This document shows, piece after piece, positions 1 through 10,749 of a stretch of 64,000 nucleotides of DNA. Position 1 is the first letter of the stretch. The number at the start of each line of letters is the position of its first letter. The DNA is from Sporobolomyces roseus (taxonomy: Eukaryota > Basidiomycota > Microbotryomycetes > Sporidiobolales > Sporidiobolaceae): NCBI GenBank assembly GCA_016617785.1, contig JADILM010000008.1, positions 620,001 to 684,000 on the forward strand. The letters are read 5' to 3'. A program made the position numbers and the translations under genes. The notes under the pieces are model-generated. The model was not told where the DNA came from. It saw only the letters and a program-made list of their open reading frames with translations, and did no database searches.

Positions 1-1626
1 CACATAGACTATCTTCAATTGTATTCTCTCTGTACCTTCCCCACCTCACCCTCTACCTTACTACCATTCCCTCCTAACCGAACTCTGTCGACTCTCCCCT
101 CAAACGATCGCTCCATCCCTCGGTAAATCCGTTCGAAAACTTTACGCCTCGCTCGGAAACGATGAAGGAGGAGGTGGACTCATTGGGCGACCAGTTCTCG
201 ATCCAAGCGGAATCAAGAGGTTCTCAGATTGGTTTTCGGTTCATTTGAGTAACTTTGGGTTCATGTGGGGTTGGGGGGATTGGGCGAGTGATATGGAAGT
301 TAGTGATAAACATCCAAAGAGGGTTTTCGTTAAGAGGGTTATAGAGCTGGAAGTTAGGTTGAGTTATTATGATAGGATTAAAGGAACGATTCCTGAAACC
401 ATGTTGGAAACTAATGTTATGGCGGATGATGCACCTGGTCCTGAATACGATTATGATTCATCTGGTGCGTCTTTTCTCTCTCTCGTCGAATCAGTGCAAG
501 TAACTTGGCTGATTCGAGTGTGTAAGGTTGCACAGAAAACTCTCATGCTGCTGCAGCAAGTTCGTTCTTGAGATTGATCAGATCGAAAGCGTCAGTACAA
601 GATGCAGAGGAAGAATTGAACCAGTTCCAGAAGAGTTTGGAATCAGAGGGGAAGAGTGAAGAAGAAGCAGAGAAGATCAAGAGGGATATGGCGGTTCAAA
701 CAATTTTGAACGTTGGTTCGAGAAGTTTCTCTCATTTCCTCAATGCACTTGAACGGTACGCTCTCGCTCTCTCTCCCTGTCACGAATGACTTGAAGCTGA
801 TACAGAGAGTGATAGATACTTGGTATTACTTCGCAACCTCTCTCCTTCCCCCTCCAAGAAACAAGATCTCCTTCACGCCGTCTCTACCTTCTGGCGTAGG
901 AACGGTCAATTCCATTTGATCGTACTCGACAAACTCCTCCAATACCGTCTACTCGAACCTTCAGACGTGATCGATTGGGTCTTCTCCCCTCAAGTCGAAG
1001 GCGAGAAGAGGAAAACTTGGGCCGATTTGGATCTGTGGAGTGCGGTAGCTGTCGTGTTGAGGACTTTGGAGAGTAGGACAGAGGCGGGGAAAGGAAGAGT
1101 TGAGGGATTGAAGAGGGAACAAGAGACGAGAGAAGCAGAGAAAAGTGCTCAAGGTGAAAATGCGGAAGGTGATGGAGGTGAGTCGTTGCCAATCCTCTAT
1201 AAACTTTCTAATATGAGCTGAAGCAGAGCGGTGAATGTTCACAGATGCTACGATTCAAGATGCGACGACGAATCCAGAAATCAATTCGGCCATTTCATAC
1301 CTATCTGAACTCGAATCTGAACAGAACGAAGTCGTCGTACAAATCGTTGAACACTTTGTCAAACTCTTGCCCGAGGATGTCGATAAAGATGATTGGGAGA
1401 TTTGGTGGATCGAGGGATGGTTCAGAGAATTCTGTCGAACTGTGAGTCACCCAACTTCCTTCTTCGATTGTTCGGAGCTGATGTGTTTCGCTGTGAACAG
1501 GGTCTCCCACCCAAGATGTACACGAGGAGTGGGTTGGTCGACAAGTTGAGTAAAGTTGAAATTCCTGCGAAGAGTGCGGTGAGGACGATTTTGAACGCGA
1601 ACAAGATTTGGAGTGAATTCTCTTGA
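1..1626 (+). CDS. CBP80: Nuclear cap-binding protein large subunit, CBP80 (5' partial)
   Basis: This is the C-terminal two thirds of the large subunit of the nuclear cap-binding complex, which binds capped RNA with CBP20 and acts in splicing and export. The first exon in view opens at about 8, behind an acceptor-like AG at 6-7. The translation follows the MIF4G-like second and third domains of the family. Segments such as YYHSLLTELCRLSP, RFSDWFSVHLSNF, RLSYYDRIKGTIPE and HLIVLDKLLQYRLLEPSDV align by eye with human NCBP1. Introns are seen near 470-540, 757-815, 1177-1242 and 1441-1500. The stop is at 1624-1626. The N-terminal part lies outside the window, so the length cannot be judged. The next gene follows on the same strand only about 150 bp downstream. 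Family assignment is confident; exact splice sites are inferred. Confidence 0.85.
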
Positions 1627-1778
1627 TTTGTGTCGAGTGTAGTCAACTGTAGCAATGAATGAAGGAATCTGTCTCTCTCTATATTCGTTGCGAAGTTGCC
1701 ACGTGTCTGTTGAAGTTTACCGAAAGAATCGCTGCGAACTTTCTCTCCCTTTTCCCTCCCATTTACTCAATTTTGAGC

Positions 1779-3680
1779 ATGCGCGCCTTAGCTCTACCAC
1801 TACTACTCTTAGCAGTCCTACCTCTAATAGCAGCTCAACTCCCCGACAACGCCTCTGATCTTCCCATCTCTCATCTCCTTTCACTCGCTCAATCCGCTCT
1901 CTCAACGGGCAAGACCTCAGACGCCTTATCAATCTACGATTACTGCCTCGAACGAGATTCATCCGATTTCTCTACCTTGTACAAGAGAGCGACGGTCAGA
2001 TTAGCGAGTGGACAATATAATCGGGCTAAAGAAGGGTTTCATCAAGTATTACAAGTCAGGGAGTATGAACCGGCTCGATTACAATTGGGCAAGATTCATG
2101 CGAAATTGGGAGAGTATCACAAGGCGAGAGAAGAATTGGATAGGTTCGTCAAAGCGAGTAAGGGGAAAGATGGAATGGAGAAAGAGTTGAAAGAGGCAAA
2201 TGAACTGGTGAGTCCAATGTATAGTCTAGCGTACGACGAGTAGTACTGAGCTATGTTTCTTTTGACAGCGCGCGCAAGTTGTCAACGCAGAAAAGGATCT
2301 CGCAACAGCTCGCAAAGCACTTTCTTCTACTCCTCCCAACGTCGAACGCTGTCTCTCCGCCCTAACTTCAACAATCAACTTCTCTCCCCAATCCGAAGAA
2401 CTCCGACTCTTGAGAGCGGAATGCGCCCTCCTCTCGAACGATTTCGATTCCGCCGTCGCCGACCTCTCACGAGCTTCCGCCATCTCTCCAGCACTCCCAA
2501 CTCACCTCCAATTACGAATCTCCCTCATCTCCTCCCTGTTCCTCGATCACGGCCTCTCTGTCCCAGCCGACTCTCTACTCGCGCTCAAGAAATGTTTGAA
2601 CGCCGATCCAGATTCGAAACCTTGTCGAAAAGCGTTCAAGTCTCTGAAAGCTACCGAAAAGGAATTGAGCAAGTTGAGAAACTGGTTGGAAGCGGATAGA
2701 TGGACTGAAGTAGCCGTGACGCTGGCGGGTTCAATTTCGAAAGATGGATTAATCACGATTATTCGAAACCTCATTTCAACTTATCAAACTCCCCTCTCCT
2801 CCGATACCTCCTCCCACCCCTTACCCACTTCCTCGACTCTCTCACAATCCTCTCCACTCCTAACAGCACTCCTATCGTCCCTCTGTCACTCTTACATCGC
2901 CCTTCAAAACCCTAGAAAAACCGCTTCGGCATGCGCAGAAGTCCTCCTCCATGATCCCGAAGATATTTGGGGAATGGTGGGAAAGAGTGAAGCTTTGATG
3001 AAGAGTGAGGAGTGGGAAGAAGCGGTGAGGATGTTGAGTGATGCGTTTGAGAAGACTGGGAGGAGTGATCGAGAGGTGTTGAGTCGGTTGCAGAAGGCTC
3101 AGAGGTTGTTGAAACAATCTAAACAAAAGGTGAGTTTCACTCATCCACCCTCAGCTCATACGTGGTTGTTGTGCTGACAGTTGGAAGGGTAACTTACAGG
3201 ATTATTACAAGATTTTGGGAGTTGCGAGAGACGCAGATGCTAAAACTATTAAACGAGCCTAGTACGTCTTTCGTTTTCATCGTCAGCAGTTTGCAATGAC
3301 CCACTGACCACTCCGAATCGTACAGCCGTAAAGCCACGTTGAAAGCACACCCAGACAAAGAAGGTGGTAGTGAAGAGAAAATGGCCTCACTCAATCAAGC
3401 GTACGAAGTGATCTCGAATCCAGGTACATTTTCATCTCCTCCTCCCATCTTTCCGCTCATGTACTGATGAGCGAGGGTTGAATGCGTAGAATTGAGAGCT
3501 CGATTCGATGCGGGAGAAGATCCGAATGATCCCCAATCCCAAGGAGGTGGAGGTGGTAACCCGTTTGGAGGAGGAGGATTCGGGGGTCAACCCGTGTTCT
3601 TCCAGCAAGGTGGAGGAAGTCAATTCTTTGGTGGAGGAGGAGGGGGAGGAGGACAACAGTTCAATTTCAGATGGGGTTGA
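1779..3680 (+). CDS. ER-lumen DnaJ co-chaperone with TPR repeats, DNAJC3/P58IPK-like
   Basis: Five exons (1779-2207, 2269-3129, 3200-3261, 3326-3423, 3490-3680) give 546 residues. The protein starts with a hydrophobic signal peptide (MRALALPLLLLAVLPLIAA), then runs of helical TPR-like repeats (for example LSTGKTSDALSIYDYCLERD and YNRAKEGFHQVLQ). It ends with a J domain that begins DYYKILGVARDADAKTIKRAY and has the HPD tripeptide in AHPDKEG. A Gly/Phe/Gln-rich tail follows. This order (signal peptide, TPRs, J domain) is that of DNAJC3, a BiP co-chaperone that binds unfolded clients in the ER. No KDEL-type retention signal is visible at the C-terminus, which ends FNFRWG. The J domain is split by an intron between helix I/II and the HPD loop. 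An ATG further upstream in the same frame (1659) was not chosen because 1779 starts exactly at the signal peptide. Confidence 0.85.
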
Positions 3681-4022
3681 TCAAGGGCGTTTCGGGTTGT
3701 TCTCTTTGTTTCGTTCCTCTTTCGCATTTTTCTTGCAGTATACAGTCGTTGTTCGTTTCGAACTGCCAGAGTGTCGCTTCGAGATTGAGAGAGTGAGATT
3801 GCGGAATTTTGAACTTTTGAAGTAGATGCGAATTTTTCAACTCTTTGTCTTTCTCTTCCTCCCAACTTCTTACTTCTTCCACTCTCGACGCGTCTCCGTC
3901 CTCTCACAAGCTTCACATCCGCTTGTATTGCTCCTCTAGCCACTCATTCACTCTCCACAGCTCTCTCTCTCTCTCCAAAAGTTGAATCAACTTTTCTCTC
4001 TTTCTCCCCTCTCTCCCTTCAA

Positions 4023-6247
4023 ATGGTCGATACAGATTACGATTCCCCACCTCGTCCACGCGCAAAGCAACAAAACAAGAAACAGTATGGGAAGAAAGCG
4101 AGGAGGATGACCGAAGGAGTTGATCGAGCGTCGGAGAAGGCTGGAGAGAAGGGGAGAAAGGAGAGCAGTGAGAGTGAAGAGGTGGAGACGGAGAGGAGGA
4201 GATGTAGAGAATGCGGAAAGGGGAAGGAGGGGCAGGGGAAAGGAAAGGAAGTCGTGCAGAGGGAGGGGAGGAAAAGAATGAGCAAAGTAGAAAATAGTAA
4301 AGAGGTCGAGGGAGTCGCTATGACTGTAAGCCCTCGGGGATCGTTTCTGAACTTCTCTACCATTGTCTGAGGTACTGATAGATGCATCAAGAGCGACAGA
4401 AAGAAAAGAATCGAGTGAGGGAGTCGACTTCTTCGCAACGACAAACTTCGTCTCGCTCTCGCAAGTCGCAACCAGTTCTTCTCGCTCCTCGAGCTTCAAC
4501 GTTCCCTTCCCTACAGTCTCAGAGCCTAGCCGAAGAACCAGGACCTCATCCTCAGCCGCAAGCTTCTACTTCTCGACTTCCCTCGTCCGAAAATGGTCTC
4601 GCTCTTCAACTCAATGCTCAAACTTCAGCTAGCGACCTCGAACCCGCTCCTCCCATCAAGAGGAAACGTCTCTCTCGACCTTCGCTCGTTCCGCAAAACC
4701 TCGTTGAGAACGCCGACTTCCAGGTTCACTCCCGTACTTCCTCAATCGAATCCCTCACTTCCAAATTCGACAAGACTTTCCCTCCCACCTCAATCCAAGC
4801 CTTCCGAGCATCCACAGTCTCACCTCGTCTCTCCGCCTTCTCCGACAAATCAAACTTGCAACCCTCAACTTCAGCTTCAACCTCAAATATTCGTTCTTCG
4901 CAATCAACCACAAATTCCCCTCGCTTAACCGATTTCCCTCCCACCTTACCTCGCTTCACTCGCTCTCACTCAACCCGACTCAGCCTCTCTCAATCTCGAA
5001 CAAGCCCAAAGAAGTCAATCTCGAAATTATCTGTATTCCAAGATCATCCAATCGCTTCCACGTCTCGAACTTCTCTCCCAGCTCCCCCTTCTCACTCAAA
5101 ACGTCTATCACTCTCGCAATTCCCGAGCGTCTCTCCATCTTTCGCTGAGAACACTTCGAAACCTACATTCCGATTCACAACGACGACTTTTCCCGATGCT
5201 CCTCCATCTCCAACGTTCTCACTTGGACCGGCCCCTATCGATCCAGTTCTCGGAGGTACTGGAGGAAGCAAGGAAGCGGAGGGAGCGGGAATGGAGAGCA
5301 CTTTTCTGCTTGAGAGTTGGGATGCGAATGCTACGTCCTTGAGTCAAGGTCAGGTCGAAGCGGAGGAGGACGAGAGCAGTGAGGAAGAGGAAGAGAAAGA
5401 GGAAGAGAAAGAGAGGGAAATCGAAGAAGAGGTTGAAATGGAGGAGGACAAAGGAGGATTGGAGTTTGCGGATGAGACGAATTCGACTATTCGAGGAGGA
5501 GGAGACGGGGAATCGTCGGCGGAGATGACGATACAGGTAGAGGAGAAGAGAGAAAGGAGAGAGGAGGAGGAGGAGGTCGAAGTCGAAGCGGGAGAAGACG
5601 AAGAAGCAGTGGACGAATCAGTTGAGGTACCTAAAGTTCTCGAAATGCCTGTCGTCGAAGTCCATGATGAGCCAGAGCTTGAGGAGGACGCTCAAGCCGT
5701 CGATTACGAAGCTGACACTTCCGACCCTTCGAAAGAGCAATCACAATCCGATTCTTCCCCCTCGAGTTCCCCTTGCCCTCGCCCTCGTCTAGTATACACC
5801 GCATCTTTTCTCCCACCTCGCCGACCCCGCTCTCCTACCAACCTACTCAAGCCTTCCCCTCCCTCACCTCCCCAGATTCCGTCAGATGAGGACGATCTCG
5901 CTTTCTTGATTCGTACCACCGCGACTCATTCTTCCGAAGACGACTTGCCTCCCCTCTCCTCCGATCTCTCCTCTGACGAGCGCGAATTCCAACTAGCTGA
6001 ACGAGAAGTCGGAAGGGGCGTCAAGACGAGTTCGAGGCAACGAGGGAAGAGGGTTGAACTGAGGGAGAAGCTTCGAGTGAGGGGATTGAAGATTGGGGAA
6101 GGGAAGGAAGGGAGAAGGTTGGGGTGGAAGAGAGAGATTTTTGATTTGACTGGAGAGGATGACGAGGAAGAGGGGGAGGACGAGTTGGCGTTACCCTCGA
6201 TGAAGAGGGGAAGGGGAGTCAAGAAGGAGGAGAGCGTCGAATCTTGA
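4023..6247 (+). CDS. Hypothetical low-complexity acidic protein with SUMO-interaction-like motif
   Basis: Two exons (4023-4325 and 4382-6247; intron GTAAGC...ATAG) encode 722 residues. I do not recognise the family. The N-terminus is Lys/Arg/Glu-rich with a small cysteine pair (RRCRECGKG). Residues of about 120-420 are Ser/Thr/Pro-rich with repeated SPRLS/SRTS motifs. A long acidic stretch of Glu runs follows. The C-terminal 150 residues hold a more ordered part, ending with IFDLTGEDDEEE, a hydrophobic core followed by acidic residues, as in SUMO-interacting motifs. Basic and acidic blocks suggest a nuclear, phosphorylation-regulated scaffold, but this is inference. The leader before the start (about 3930-4022) is strongly pyrimidine-rich. 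The gene stands alone between the DNAJC3-like gene and a minus-strand F-box-like gene. Confidence 0.7.
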
Positions 6248-6441
6248 GGAGTTTATGATTTGATTCTTGCTTACTTGCCTTATCTTTCTTGATATACCCC
6301 TCATATTTAGCTTGGATACCCCGCTGCATTACTATTCACTCATCTACTCAACAGCGTAAGTCAGTCTCAAGAAGCGAGGGAGAATGAGCAAAGTAACTCA
6401 CGATTTCATTCTAGTCGCTCTCTGGTTCAGGTGTACTCCAA

Positions 6442-7195
6442 TCATAGCCGAACCGCCTCGCTCTTCGGTTCGGCTCTGCCAATGCTATATGCCATCGTCG
6501 ATGTACCTCTCTCGAAAATACTCCCACACGATTTCTCAGCTTGATCCCTTCTCATCTCTTTCAACCCATCCGTCAGGCCTTCGTTCAGTTCATTACGCTC
6601 ATACGCACGCTCATACGCACGCTCATACGCACGCTCATAGTCCTTGTGAACGATCCAATGCGTCTTCTCTAGGTAAATTGTGAAGTCGATGAAGGTTCCA
6701 ATTTTGGACTTGATCCCACGAGCTTCGTAAATTTCGAGTGTAGGATGTCGAGTCTCAGAACTGACGAGAGATACAAGGTGCAGGTCCAGTTCGAATTCGT
6801 GAACGGTCATCCCACGGGCATCGACGAATTGTTTGAGCGGGAGGAGTCGGAGAATGTTTGAGATTCGAGAGTGTCGAGAAAACTTTTCTAATCGCTTCGG
6901 GATCTAGTCAAAGGCCGCTTAGCCTCGAGAACAAGTCATCATCGACATCGAGCGACTTTATCACTCGATAGGGGGACGGGTTCGCCAGGATGAAACGAAA
7001 GAACCGCGGTCGAGACGAGATTCTTCGTGAATGGTGATGTTGCGATAGAACGAGGAGATGGAGAAGGGGAGCAGGGGCCTGCAGATAACCGAGAGGGACG
7101 TGGTGACGGTAGTAAGAGTCGATCGAGTCGAATATGAACTGGACGATTACGTAGGGGAGGTCTAGGAGGGAGGGATAATTTCGAGGCAGTTTCAT
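6442..7195 (-). CDS. Possible F-box-like protein with YERA tandem repeat
   Basis: The minus-strand frame from ATG 7195 reads an F-box-like start (SLLDLPYVIVQFIFDSID), followed by a segment resembling the region behind the F-box in the right-hand array. That frame stops at 6908. A second frame is open from about 6895 and continues to the stop at 6442. A short intron of about 43 nt (GTCGAT...ACTAG) would join ...VIKSLD to IPKRLEKFSRH..., giving roughly 235 residues. The donor is weak, so a frameshifted relic is the alternative. The second part contains (YERA)3 encoded by a 12-bp tandem repeat. No LRR array of normal length follows, so the protein is short for an F-box/LRR protein. I am unsure of the model; the F-box resemblance is the main support. 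Confidence 0.4.
6595..6640. repeat. 12-bp tandem repeat, about 3.8 copies
   Basis: The unit acgctcatacgc repeats perfectly three times and then partly. It lies in frame on the minus strand and encodes Tyr-Glu-Arg-Ala repeats. Because the unit is a multiple of three, copy-number change would not break the frame. Confidence 0.9.
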
Positions 7196-7432
7196 CTATT
7201 GGCGAAGGCTCAGTATAGCCCGGCCTGAGTAGGTATGAGCCGACGTACCTTCTCTAGTCCACATGATTGTCTGTGAGCTGTCATCTGATTCGAGTGAACT
7301 GCAGGAGATCAAGAAGCGAATCCGGATTCGTTAATGCTTGTCCTCCACCACTTCGCTCATTATCATTCCAGCACTCGTATAGCTAAAAGAACACATTACG
7401 CAAACGCCACCTCCTCTCAAGTGTACCGCAAT

Positions 7433-8300
7433 ATGCCCAGCGCTTCTAGTAATCTTCCCCTCAGATCTTCGGATCCACGACGAGTCTGCTTGATCAGACT
7501 CCCTAAACTCAATTTGGGACCTCGTAAACGTGAATTCCTAGTCTACCTAGCTGGTGCACTCGTACGTCCCCTCCTCCTCTCTCATCGCCGAGTTTCAATC
7601 GGAGAGACTGACGTCTTGCCTCCTCTTTCTTTGAGTAGTTCGCATTCGGATGGTGGGCGTTCCTCGATGCAACCATTTCATCTAAATACGCATCCCCCAT
7701 CTCAGACCCCGACACTCCATACGATCCAATTCCAGTTCACGTAACTTTCGCAGATTGGACTCCAGGGTTATGCGCAACGTTGGGAATGATCATTGTCAAT
7801 TTGATCGATAAACAGAGGTTGATGAGTGATGATTGGGATGGGAGTTGGTCTTCGGGGGGAGTCGCTTGGAGAGCGAGATTATTCCTTTTTGTCGGATTCG
7901 CGCTTATGGCTGGAGGTTTGGCTGGTTCTATCGTTCGTTCGAATTTTTAATCACTCTCAACTGCTCGTGTAGTGATCACGAGTTCGTTCGTACAGACTGT
8001 TCTCGTCATCAAATATTTCATTCCTCATTATCCCGAAAACTTTGGACTCAATTGGGGTGTAGCGAATGTCATTCAATCTGGTCAGTCTCGGTTCCAGATC
8101 AGCTTCTCTTTTGACGCTAATGCTGGTCGGTCCCGATGTCGACAGTCACGATCATGTTCAGGTAACTTTTCTCTCTTTCCTTCCTCTCGACACTTCACAA
8201 TCTGGCTCGTTCGCTGACTCCTTCTTACCCTATTTGCAGTGCCGTGGTACTTTGGGTCGCACAGAATAGCGAAGAATATGGTTACGAGATTGGACTCTAA
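7433..8300 (+). CDS. VPS68: Vps68 / TMEM50 (UPF0220) family membrane protein
   Basis: Five exons (7433-7561, 7639-7932, 7996-8080, 8146-8161, 8240-8300) give 194 residues, close to yeast Vps68 (184). Four hydrophobic segments are seen: LAGALFAFGWWAFLDAT, GLCATLGMIIVNLI, RLFLFVGFALMAGGLAGSI and TIMFSAVVLWVAQN. Matches to Vps68 include HVTFADWTPGLCATLG, the SI-xVLxIKF block and the C-terminal ...VVLWVAQNSE.EY. Vps68 is an endosomal/vacuolar membrane protein that works with Vps55 in late-endosome to vacuole traffic. The exon 2 to 3 junction was chosen because a closer acceptor would insert residues absent from the family. One internal exon is only 16 nt. The 3' end converges on the SMP-30-like gene 217 bp away. 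Confidence 0.88.
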
Positions 8301-8516
8301 ACGAATTGTACAACTTTCAAAGTCTCAGAATGTTGCAAAACCTCACAAATTTTCAGCTCACCTCTACGGTCCTATCAGAAACATTGCAGAGTCCGGAGAC
8401 GAAAGCCTTCGCTGCTGCTTTGAGCCGAGCGATGTTTGGAAAAGTTCATCAATTCTCGTCTATTCAGTTCAGTCTAGCGGTTCTATATCTATCTACAGGT
8501 AAAAAGCACGACGTAT

Positions 8517-9695
8517 TTATCCGCTGAACTTGTATCGCTCCTTAGCCAGCGCTCCTTCCTCCTTCAAATCGATCGCCCAAACCGCACCGCCTTTCACGAA
8601 TTTCTCCCTCAACTCCTCATTCTCATGTTCTCCGCTCTCCTCGAGACATGCAGTGGTGACGAACAGCGTCGTTCCTTCCTTCCCGCCCAACTCACAAGCA
8701 GTGATATGATAAGCTTCATCAAACCTGATCTCTAAATCTGCTTCTCCCTCTGGCGTGTATCGCATAATTTTGGATCCTCCAAAGTGAGCTGAATAGACTT
8801 TATCGTACGAATCGACGGTGAGTCCGTCCGGGAACGAGGAGGAAATTCCGGAAGCAGAGGATCGAGGAGAAGAAACGAATTGTCGTGTATCGGAGATTTC
8901 GCCAGTTTTGAGGTTGAAGTCTGATGCTGTGATTTCGCACTTTGCTGAATCCGTCACGTAGCTATAGAGAGGTACGTAATCGAGGGTATGAGCGAACCTG
9001 AATTTCCATCTCGAAGGAAACGAATGCTCGAACTCACAAAGTTTTCCCATCCTTACTCCAACCCATTCCATTCGGCAAACCCATCCCTTCGACAACCCTC
9101 ACCGGTTGACTCCCTTCTTTCCCCCCTTCAACCCTCCACACAACCTCCTCTTCCTTCCCTTCCATCGGTTGTCCTCTTCCCGGTTTTGTACCCGCCAAAA
9201 ACCTTCCCCAAGGATCAGTTTCTCCTTCATTATGCATCTTTGTCTCTGGATGATCTGAAGTTGAGAGCTCGGTGTGATAGGTGAGTTTGGCGGGGGATGA
9301 AGAGGAGGAGGATGGGGAGCGGAAAGGGAGTAATGCGAAACCTCGATCTACTGCAGCGATGAACTACCTTCTCTGTCACTTGATCAGCTCGAACTCTACG
9401 TCGGCAAATGTTCGTGAAAACTTACACCTTCCCCGTTCTGTCTCAAGCGGATACAACTTGGGTGTCCCTCATAATAATCGATTTCGTGCTTCATACTCTC
9501 CAGTTCTAAGTGGTGTACCTCCCCTCTCGCGATGTCGAGGAAATGTAATGTGTCCTTCTCTTTGTCGTACAGTGGTCTATCAAGGTCAGAGAGGTCAGTG
9601 AAAAGGGTAGTTGAGCGAACTGGAGAGACTTACCCTTCGCCGAGGAAACAACGAAAATCTAGTAGAGGCGTCGACGGGGCTTGAATAATCTTCAT
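8517..9695 (-). CDS. SMP-30/gluconolactonase/regucalcin-like protein
   Basis: Start ATG 9695 gives MKIIQAPSTPLLDFRCFLGEG, then after an intron PLYDKEKDTLHFLDI. This is the LGEGPxWD...DI opening of the SMP-30 beta-propeller, with the metal-binding Glu in LGEG. Later exons give IAAVDRGFALLPF, NEGETDPWGRFLAGT, LPNGMGWSKDGKT and SFPDGLTVD. These carry the Asn and Asp expected as further metal ligands. Family members hydrolyse sugar lactones with a divalent metal. There are about five exons (first 9634-9695, second 9426-9576, third from 9363). Near 9040 an intron separates KT from YVTDSA. The Ser-rich loop before SYHTELSTSD-type sequence is an extension. No signal peptide is seen, so a cytosolic enzyme is likely. 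Confidence 0.82.
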
Positions 9696-10749
9696 TTGTG
9701 AGCTGAGAGGGGTTGCAGGTGGTTTGAGTTTGAGAAGAGAGAGAGAAAAGAGCGAACTTTCGCGGGTTCGCTTTCTTTCGACTTGTCTAGCTTCGTTACT
9801 TCTCGCTTTCGACTTTGCTTTACTTTGTTTGGGATTTTGGGCTATGCTGGAATGGATGCGGCTCGTCGAACAGACCTTTCCAGCTCTCCCTTCTCCTCTT
9901 GACTCTCGTGATGTCACTCGACTCAAACTCAACGAGACAGCTTCGCTAGACCTTCACTATCTACTCAGACAAGCGACAGCTTATGGTAAACGTTATGGCC
10001 GGCTCGATAGCTCGAAAGCTTGCCGTGATGGGAGGGAGGAAAGCTCCGGAGGTTTCTTTTTGCTCTATCTTCTGCTCGGATGGTCGCGCTCGACTCCAAA
10101 GGGCCCTGAACTCCATTGCTTAGTGCTCAACGTCGCGCCGGAGCTTCGCATGTCTCTCTTGATCCGAAGGTATTGCAAGCGGGTCAGCGAAGTGCAAGCA
10201 GATTCCAATATTGTCGTTCTCTGCTTCGTCGTAGGCTCGGATCGTCTCAGCGCTATGCCCTGAAGTAGCTTGTATCGAATGGAGCCCATGGTATCTCAAT
10301 CCGAACTCTCATGAAGGTAGCTTGGTACAGGAGGACGACATCCCAGCTTTCGCAACAACTTATTTTCCTCTCTGTCTCGTCGGCGGTAGATCTATCGCTT
10401 CATGGTGATACAAAGGTCGACAACACTGTCGCTCTTGGTGTTGGCGACTGGTGCATGAGCGTGGTATCGTCTGTCTTGTGAAGACCGCGGGATAGGGAAA
10501 CGAGGACTTCGAGTCCTCGCAAGTTGCTTCGATCAGCTCCTTGCAACCGTGAGTCGAAGGGATCCCTCGTCGGCCATAGAGAGCGACGAAACCTTTGAGA
10601 ACGACGAAACGGAGCCGCGGTTCCCCTTGGTACGAAATCTCCCGACGACTTCGGTTCTCGGGTTTCTTCATTTTCACCCAACTCCTCGACTTTTTCTTGT
10701 CCGCTTGAATCGGCTCTTCCCCCTTGCCTGATCATCTTATATATACGAT
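9696..10749. other. Intergenic region without a supported gene; holds one perfect hairpin
   Basis: This 1.05-kb region divides the divergently transcribed SMP-30-like and fumarase genes. Open frames on both strands are short and lack family resemblance or splice logic. A perfect 8-bp inverted repeat with a 3-nt loop lies at 10501-10519 (cgaggact-tcg-agtcctcg). Promoters of both flanking genes must lie here, but no specific element is recognised. Confidence 0.5.

Noticed and set aside
7937..7972. A 36-nt intron in VPS68
   Set aside because: It would add residues absent from the family; the 63-nt alternative (7933-7995) gives an exact-length match to Vps68.
9724..10263. Plus-strand open frame of 179 codons between the SMP-30-like and fumarase genes
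   Set aside because: Begins at a non-ATG codon, has no motif, and overlaps the divergent promoter region of the SMP-30-like gene.
10400..10735. Minus-strand open frame of 111 codons upstream of fumarase
   Set aside because: Arg/Ser-rich product without motif and without splice partner; looks like chance.
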